Origin: Ruminococcus sp.
GTDB taxonomy: Bacteria > Bacillota > Clostridia > Oscillospirales > Ruminococcaceae
Reading direction: 5' to 3'
Length of the DNA: 44,710 nucleotides
Assembly (NCBI GenBank): GCA_029060305.1
Contig: JAIDUG010000040.1
Coordinates: 1 to 44,710 of the forward strand
The notes below the pieces were generated by a model that worked only from the letters and a program-made list of their open reading frames with translations, was not told the origin of the DNA and ran no database searches. Positions 39,799-44,710 of the stretch are shown one piece after another. Each line of letters starts with the position of its first letter. The first letter of the stretch is position 1. The translations under genes and the position numbers were made by a program.

Positions 39799-41643
39799 TT
39801 AGTTGTCTTTCATACGAACCTGGTCTTTAGGATTAACGGGTTTGCTGGCGGTGGTGATAATGTAACTTCCTGCATTGATTGCACCCTGTACAGCACTTGA
39901 AACTTCATCTGAAGCAAGGACTTCAACAGGTACTTTTTCAGCGAAATATCTGTTTCCGAGCGGTGAACTCTTTGAATTTACAACAAGTACGAAAGACCCC
40001 TGATTGTCTTTGTAAACAGCACTTTTCGGGACGATTGTATCATAACTTCCGCTTCCGCACGGAATAGACAAGTCAAGCATAGAGCCTGCACTGACATCAC
40101 CTGTTACAGAGAATGTAAGTATTCTGTTTTTTGACCCTGCTTTTGTATCGTTTTTTATGTCAGTAAGAATTGCTGTAATATCGCCGTTCCAGTTGTTTAC
40201 GACTTCTGCTTCAATGCCTTTTTTGATTTTCTTAGCTTTTTCAGCGTCCACGCTCAGTTCAACGGTGTATCCCTCTTCTGCAATGTCAATCACTGCTACC
40301 GGCATATCAGGAACGGTTGTTTCGCCTGCCTTGACGTTTACAGAGCTTACTATACCACTGTATTTTGATTTTATTTCTGTAATGGAATTTTTTTCTTTCA
40401 TTTTTTCGATTTTCTTTTTAAGACTGTCGATTTCTTTTTTCTTTGCTTCTATTTCAAGTGTATTGCTTTTGTTTTGTATGTCATTTTCGTTTTTTGATTT
40501 GTTGAGTTCTGCAATAAGTGTTTCAAGGGTATTCTGTTTCTGACGGATATCCTCGTCATATTCTTCAATGGACATCATAGTACCATTACCCTGTGATGAT
40601 TCATAGTTGGTAATCTGTCCGGTGAGATAGTCCACATCACTTTCTGTACTGTAAAGCTGATTCATAAGGTCATTGCGTATACTTGCCTTTGCGTTGTTGT
40701 ATTCGTTGAGTGCGTTGTCACGTGCGATTTCTTTGGCATCTAAATCAGCTTTTAAAGTTTCAAGATTGCTGTCGTATGGTGAAGTCGTTTCCGGCTGAGT
40801 AGTTGTTTCTGTTGTTGTCTGAATTTCCTCTGAATTATCGTTGTAAGTTTCAATATAGGGTTCTGTTGTGAAGTTGTTTGTAAAATCGTTTGTAATATTA
40901 TCTGAAGAATCTGAGGGTCTGCCTGTAAGCATTTGTGTATAGAGCGAATAAGCCTTATTATAATCCATTTCAGCGTTTTGATAGATGTCATAAAGGAAAG
41001 TAAGGTTTCCCGTATATTCTACAGCCGCAGAAGAATATTCATTTGAATCTATGGCGATTATTGTTGACTGTAATTTTTCAAGGATTTTTGTTTTTCTTGT
41101 CAGTTCGTTCTTGTTGCTGTTGTAGTCGTAAAGTGCCTGCTTTTCAGAACCGGAATTAGCAACAGCATTGTTGCGTTTTGCGATAGCTGTGTTGAGGTCA
41201 TCACGTGCATTGTTGATAGCCTGATTTTCGGCGGAGTAGTCTTCCGGATTGCCTAAAAGTGCTTTCTGATATTCAAGTTCAAGGGCAATAAGTGCGTCCT
41301 CAGCAGTTTCGAGTTCTTCACTTTCCTCAGTTCCTACCGTGAAAAGTACGTCATCTTTTTTGACTTCCTGACCGCTTTTAATCATTATAGTATCAATAAC
41401 CTTGTTGCCATCTATTTTCACGTCATAGGACTGATTTGATTCAACGAGACCGCTTCCACGTATACGTTCTGTAAGTTTTCCTGAAACAGCACTTTCTGTA
41501 GTTATTTCCGCAAGTGACTTGTTCATTATAGTGTTTGAGCAGAAAGTGAGAATAAGCATTATTATAAGGAAAACTATAAGGACGGTTTTAATAATTTCTC
41601 TTTTACGGTTGGGAGTGTAATTCCCCGTGTTATTTTCGTTCAT
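39799..41643 (-). CDS. HlyD/MacA-like membrane fusion (adaptor) protein
   Basis: 614 aa. One N-terminal span (~17-36), a lipoyl/barrel half (GLVESNQSYDVKIDGNKVIDTIMIKSGQEVKKDDVLFTV), a long helical coiled-coil hairpin (~100-420) and the second lipoyl half (SKYSGIVSSVNVKAGETTVPDMPVAVI), then a beta-barrel domain, as in periplasmic adaptors of MacAB-type and type I systems. The hairpin is interrupted at its tip (~240-285) by a Thr/Asn/Ser-rich low-complexity stretch (EEIQTTTETTTQPETTSP). In a Gram-positive there is no TolC for that tip to meet. AAAGGAG precedes the ATG. It lies between the sugar-type permeases and the MacB-like gene. Confidence 0.87.
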   Translation of the reverse strand: MNENNTGNYTPNRKREIIKTVLIVFLIIMLILTFCSNTIMNKSLAEITTESAVSGKLTERIRGSGLVESNQSYDVKIDGNKVIDTIMIKSGQEVKKDDVLFTVGTEESEELETAEDALIALELEYQKALLGNPEDYSAENQAINNARDDLNTAIAKRNNAVANSGSEKQALYDYNSNKNELTRKTKILEKLQSTIIAIDSNEYSSAAVEYTGNLTFLYDIYQNAEMDYNKAYSLYTQMLTGRPSDSSDNITNDFTNNFTTEPYIETYNDNSEEIQTTTETTTQPETTSPYDSNLETLKADLDAKEIARDNALNEYNNAKASIRNDLMNQLYSTESDVDYLTGQITNYESSQGNGTMMSIEEYDEDIRQKQNTLETLIAELNKSKNENDIQNKSNTLEIEAKKKEIDSLKKKIEKMKEKNSITEIKSKYSGIVSSVNVKAGETTVPDMPVAVIDIAEEGYTVELSVDAEKAKKIKKGIEAEVVNNWNGDITAILTDIKNDTKAGSKNRILTFSVTGDVSAGSMLDLSIPCGSGSYDTIVPKSAVYKDNQGSFVLVVNSKSSPLGNRYFAEKVPVEVLASDEVSSAVQGAINAGSYIITTASKPVNPKDQVRMKDN

Positions 41644-41664
41644 AAGAAAATCTCCTTTTATATT

Positions 41665-42630
41665 TTAACCTTTTATTCCTCCGGCGGTGATACCTTCCAC
41701 GAGGTAATCTTCGCCATAAAGGAACATAAGTATAGTTGGTATCATATAGACTGTGCCGACCGCAAATGCAAGTCCTATATCGCCCGTGTTTACCTGAGAC
41801 AGAAAAACAGACAGAGGGTGTAATTCAGAATCTTTCATTAATATAATCGGCTGTTCCACCATATTCCAGTAATCTATAAATACAAGCATACCTATGGAAA
41901 CTAATGCACTTTTGCACATCGGAAGATATATCTGTGTCATAATCTGCCATTCCGTAGCACCGTCAAGTTTTGCCGCCTCAACGTATGAAATCGGAATGCG
42001 TCTCATTACCTTTGTGAGCAGGAAAATGCTGAACGGTGAAAATATTCCAGGCAGAATTATTGCAAGACGCTGTTTCAGTGAAATTATTGTTGTATCTTCC
42101 ATAACTTTCATTTCAGAAAGCATTTTCCATATACCAGTATTATTTATATCTTCAAGAAATCCCAGTTTATCGGCTACGAGATAATTAGGTACAAGCGTTA
42201 CCTGATATGGCATAATCATAAGAATTATGTATGCAAAGAATATAAGATTTTTTACTTTGTTGTTGTAACGTGAGAATCCGTAAGAAGTAAGTACCGCTAT
42301 TGCAAGCTGAAAAAGTGTTATCGGTACTGTAAGAATTGTACTGTTCCAGAATTTGAAAAGATATTCCGGATTCTTGAAAAGAACGTTTTTATATTGTGAG
42401 AGTGTGGCTTTGTCGGGAATAAATTTGAGGTTTACATTTTCAGAAATAAAAACTTTCTTGTCGTCGGTCATATTGCCGAGCATTGCACCATAGTTTGCAG
42501 AAATTTCGTTTGAAGTCATAAAAGAGTTTGCAATGGTAAGCAGAGTAGGCATTATGAAAAGTATGGCGGAAATACCTATGAAAACGCCAATTACTATATT
42601 GAAAAAATGTTGTCTTTTTTTTGCAATCAT
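41665..42630 (-). CDS. Carbohydrate-type ABC transporter permease (MalG/LacG-like)
   Basis: 321 aa with about six spans. The EAA docking loop is visible as YVEAAKLDGATEWQIMTQIYLPMCKSAL and the C-terminus ends VEGITAGGIKG, the characteristic end of MalG-type permeases. It contains a larger than usual exported loop (~40-95) after the first span. It begins at an ATG overlapping the stop of the preceding permease (TGATG), so the pair is translated in tandem. With its partner it should form the channel for the substrate captured by the solute-binding lipoprotein. Confidence 0.92.
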   Translation of the reverse strand: MIAKKRQHFFNIVIGVFIGISAILFIMPTLLTIANSFMTSNEISANYGAMLGNMTDDKKVFISENVNLKFIPDKATLSQYKNVLFKNPEYLFKFWNSTILTVPITLFQLAIAVLTSYGFSRYNNKVKNLIFFAYIILMIMPYQVTLVPNYLVADKLGFLEDINNTGIWKMLSEMKVMEDTTIISLKQRLAIILPGIFSPFSIFLLTKVMRRIPISYVEAAKLDGATEWQIMTQIYLPMCKSALVSIGMLVFIDYWNMVEQPIILMKDSELHPLSVFLSQVNTGDIGLAFAVGTVYMIPTILMFLYGEDYLVEGITAGGIKG

Positions 42631-43517
42631 CAGTTTTCCACGTCCTTTCCGAAAAAGTGTTCAGAAATGAGCAGGATAGCTATTACAACAATCATTACAA
42701 GTGAAAACAGTACCGCTGCGGTGGAAAGTTTCTGATAGTTGAGTTTTTCAAACGTATTGTTCATAAAGTGCTGTAACATATAAAGCCTGTCAAATGGATA
42801 GTTGCCGGTGAGCAGGTAGACTTCACGGAAAATCTTGAAAGAACTTATAAGCGATAGTATAAGTACAAAAAGAATGGTAGGTGAAAGATACCTGAGTTTT
42901 ATATGGAAAAACTGATAGAATTTGCTTGCCCCCTCAAGTTCAGCGACTTCAATAATGTCTTTCGGGATTCCGCCGAGTGCCGACATAAAAAGTATCATAT
43001 TGTAACCTATATTTTTCCACAGAAACATAAGTATTATTACAAATATTCCGTAAGATGAGTTGAGCCAGTCAACAGGATTACCGCCGAATTTTTCGACTAC
43101 CTGATTTATTGTACCGTGATTGTGGAATAATACCTGCCACACAAGTACTACCGAGGCGGTAGGAACCATTAAAGGACTAAGGAAGAATGTTCGGAAAACG
43201 CTTTTTCCCGGAATGCTTCTTTCAAGGATTACAGCAAGCCACATAGGTATTATCACCGCAAGTGGTACTGCTATGGAAGAAAACATTGCAGTATTTTTTG
43301 ACGCTTGCTTAAATGCTGAGTTTTGCAACAGGTCTTTGTAGTTATCCATTCCGACGAAATCTTTTGTTACAGGATTGCTTATCAGTGAATAGTAGATTAC
43401 TATTCCGAATGGTATCAGAAAGAATATAAGTACGCCTGCCAGACTGGGAATTATACACACATTACTGAAAATCTTTTCACCTCGTCTTCCGCATGAATTT
43501 TTAGAACGTTTTTTCAT
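42630..43517 (-). CDS. Carbohydrate-type ABC transporter permease (MalF/LacF-like)
   Basis: 295 aa, about six spans. IIPSLAGVLIFFLIPFGIVIYYSL opens the first span, and the EAA loop is [26 protein letters not shown]. This is the typical first permease of a sugar ABC importer. The ATG at 43517 is preceded by AGGAGG with ~13 nt spacing, somewhat long; longer in-frame starts have no binding site. No ATP-binding subunit is encoded in the operon; Firmicutes sugar importers often share a multi-purpose ATPase (MsmX/MsmK type) encoded elsewhere. Confidence 0.92.
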   Translation of the reverse strand: MKKRSKNSCGRRGEKIFSNVCIIPSLAGVLIFFLIPFGIVIYYSLISNPVTKDFVGMDNYKDLLQNSAFKQASKNTAMFSSIAVPLAVIIPMWLAVILERSIPGKSVFRTFFLSPLMVPTASVVLVWQVLFHNHGTINQVVEKFGGNPVDWLNSSYGIFVIILMFLWKNIGYNMILFMSALGGIPKDIIEVAELEGASKFYQFFHIKLRYLSPTILFVLILSLISSFKIFREVYLLTGNYPFDRLYMLQHFMNNTFEKLNYQKLSTAAVLFSLVMIVVIAILLISEHFFGKDVEN

Positions 43518-43655
43518 ATTTTTATCACGACCTCCTGAAAAAATATAAACTGCCTGTACTATATAACATTTCTTGAATGTCATACGTGACAGCGGACTGA
43601 GAAATTTTTATCTTTTTACAAATCAAATCAACCCTTTCTGTAACGGTTTCTATAT

Positions 43656-43826
43656 ATAAGTGATTCTGAAAGTCAAAAAAGACGAAAGAAAAATATATTT
43701 TTTTATTTTAACAAAATACGTTTCACTTTCACATATTGTACTTTCATTAATAAGTGATTTTTAAGGACAAAAAAGACGAAGAAAAAATATATTTTTTTCT
43801 TTTTACTAAATACTTTTTACATTTTC
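43656..43826. repeat. Two imperfect 75-77 nt direct repeats in the permease-operon leader
   Basis: Copy A (43656-43730) and copy B (43750-43826) both run ATAAGTGATT..., then GACAAAAAAGACGAA (A: GTCAAAAAAGACGAA), then a palindromic AAAAATATATTTTTT core, then TTTTTA-C-AAATAC-TTT and a final A/C-TTTC. The period is 94 bp. Each copy can form an AT-only hairpin at the palindrome on either strand. They lie in the transcribed leader of the minus-strand permease operon if the promoter at 43890-43917 is used. Confidence 0.7.
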
Positions 43827-43889
43827 AATTATAACACGGATTTCTTCAGAAAAAAAGTGGAAAAATCTTATTAATTTCTTAATGATTAT

Positions 43890-43917
43890 ATTGTATCACT
43901 TTTTTGTTACTTGTCAA
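43890..43917 (-). promoter_or_regulatory. Promoter of the five-gene permease/adaptor operon
   Basis: On the minus strand, perfect TTGACA (43917-43912), a 16-bp spacer and TACAAT (43895-43890). Transcription would begin near 43883. Confidence 0.75.
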
Positions 43918-44096
43918 TGACTTTAAGATTACAAAAATGTCACATTATGGAGTGAATATTCATAGTAACTGAAAACAGTTTTTAAATATCTATAGTATAC
44001 ACCAATGTGAAATAAAAGTCAATAGTCTGTTTAAAATGAAAAATAATACCTATATACTTGAATTATAAATTATATAGTAAGGAGGTGTGATTTTTT

Positions 44097-44429
44097 ATGA
44101 GCAGGATAAGTATTGAGACGGGAAGACGCATACGCAACTATCGTATTCAGCAACATATGAGTCAGGAAGTACTTGCTGAGAAGTGCGGTCTGCACCCCAC
44201 CTACATCGGACAGCTTGAGAGAGGCGAAAAAAATGCTACTCTTGAAAGTATCGAAAAAATTGCAGGTGGGCTTTCCATATCACTCAGCAGACTTTTTGAG
44301 AATATCGGTTCTGAAAACGACAGTCAGAATATTCCTCTTGAAGCATACAGGATTTTACAGGAACGTCCCGAAAATGAACAGAAAAAACTTATTCAGATAT
44401 TACAGCTTTCTGCTGATTTGCTTGAATAG
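44097..44429 (+). CDS. XRE-family helix-turn-helix transcriptional regulator
   Basis: 110 aa. Residues ~6-68 are an XRE/Cro-CI-type HTH (GRRIRNYRIQQHMSQEVLAEKCGLHPTYIGQLERGEKNATLESIEKIAGGLSISLSRLF). A short helical tail follows (LEAYRILQERPENEQKKLIQILQLSADLL). AGGAGGTG lies 9 nt upstream of the ATG. It is divergent from the sugar-type permease operon and may regulate it, but that is inference. Confidence 0.92.
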   Translation: MSRISIETGRRIRNYRIQQHMSQEVLAEKCGLHPTYIGQLERGEKNATLESIEKIAGGLSISLSRLFENIGSENDSQNIPLEAYRILQERPENEQKKLIQILQLSADLLE

Positions 44430-44501
44430 TTGATTATGCACAATATTAGACTTTATTTTTGTGAGATATTTGTGCATAAGGGAAAAAATAAAGTTTTGCT
44501 A

Positions 44502-44530
44502 TTGACATTTTCCGCATTATGTGATAAAAT
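44502..44530 (+). promoter_or_regulatory. Sigma-A promoter of the tRNA pair
   Basis: Perfect TTGACA (44502-44507), a 17-bp spacer and TAAAAT (44525-44530), ~22 nt before tRNA-Gly. Confidence 0.88.
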
Positions 44531-44551
44531 AATTTCTGTTGAAACGCCAAT

Positions 44552-44625
<74 letters not shown>

Positions 44626-44633
44626 TTTTTTAT

Positions 44634-44710
44634 GCGCCTTTAACTCAGCTGGATAGAGTAACTGCCTTCTAAGCAGTAAGCCGCTGGTTCGAATCCAGCA
44701 AGGCGCGCCA
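44634..44710 (+). tRNA. tRNA-Arg (UCU)
   Basis: A complete 77-nt tRNA ending with GCCA at the edge of the window. Acceptor GCGCCTT pairs with AAGGCGC, the anticodon stem is ACTGC/GCAGT with loop CTTCTAA and anticodon TCT at 44668-44670, and the T-loop is TTCGAAT. It follows tRNA-Gly by 8 nt and probably shares its transcript. Confidence 0.97.

Larger units (their letters stand above)
43518..44096. other. Divergent intergenic region between the permease operon and the XRE gene
   Basis: About 580 bp. It holds a minus-strand promoter (43890-43917) giving the permease operon a ~365-nt leader, two long direct repeats within that leader, a small AACTG/CAGTT hairpin at about 43968-43981 and TCACATT/AATGTGA (about 43939 and 44004) as a loose inverted pair. 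The plus-strand promoter of the XRE gene is not clear; TTTAAA and TATACT near 44031-44060 are a possible weak match. Confidence 0.6.

Noticed and set aside
36170..43517. Complete MacAB exporter
   Set aside because: No ATP-binding domain and no four-span MacB are encoded, and the permeases and solute-binding protein are of importer type.
43630..43655. CRE/LacI-type operator (AACCGTTA on the minus strand)
   Set aside because: It matches the catabolite or LacI-type consensus only in part, without full dyad symmetry; not strong enough to list.
43735..43826. CRISPR array from the direct repeats
   Set aside because: Only two imperfect, long AT-rich copies with a short spacer and no cas genes.

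Overview
The window reads as chromosomal DNA of a low-GC, Gram-positive Clostridia-type Firmicute, most likely a Ruminococcus-like gut or rumen bacterium. The basis is AT-rich intergenic DNA, strong GGAGG-type ribosome binding sites, textbook sigma-A promoters, a CIRCE/HrcA heat-shock operon, a secG-rnr pair, a ylxM-ffh-rpsP-khpA operon, archaeal-type ProS and many Thr-rich lipoproteins. The genus is inferred from gene style; no database was searched. I see no prophage, transposase or CRISPR array.

Layout: 1-200 holds the 3' end of a 5S rRNA (end of an rRNA operon), its terminator, and a tRNA-shaped element with a defective anticodon loop. 219-1750 carries an orphan small protein and an AraC/GyrI-type regulator. 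1815-5067 (minus) is an rnhA-nifS-DUF1963-iscU-GNAT operon for Fe-S cluster assembly; its rnhA appears to lack any ATG/GTG/TTG start. 5372-7760 has a long-leader membrane protein and glmM (cell wall precursor). 7888-9498 is a Wzz-like membrane protein. 9582-14489 is a potABCD polyamine importer plus an auxin-efflux-carrier family permease. 14518-17916 is secG-rnr-lipoprotein. 17918-20700 has a Na/phosphate cotransporter and a small membrane protein that share an 11-bp-phased upstream direct repeat. 20798-24372 is proS followed by a run of uncharacterised small proteins with a nitroreductase. 24369-26828 is ylxM-ffh-rpsP-khpA (protein targeting and translation).

26868-30603 contains a 7-TM EAL-domain c-di-GMP phosphodiesterase (minus) and a divergent Thr-rich duplicated-domain lipoprotein. 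30638-36009 (minus) is the class I heat-shock operon hrcA-grpE-orphan-dnaK-dnaJ with its CIRCE operator. 36170-43517 (minus) is a five-gene envelope operon: two sugar-type ABC permeases, a MacA/HlyD-like adaptor, a MacB-core-like protein and a lipoprotein that joins a predicted beta-propeller-like region to a solute-binding domain; no ATPase is encoded. Its long leader carries two imperfect 75-77 nt direct repeats. 44097-44710 has an XRE regulator and tRNA-Gly(UCC) and tRNA-Arg(UCU).

Most genes are housekeeping. The best candidates for something undescribed are the mixed importer/adaptor operon at 36170-43917, the non-AUG rnhA start, the tRNA-like element at 87-157, and the structured leader at 5407-5640.
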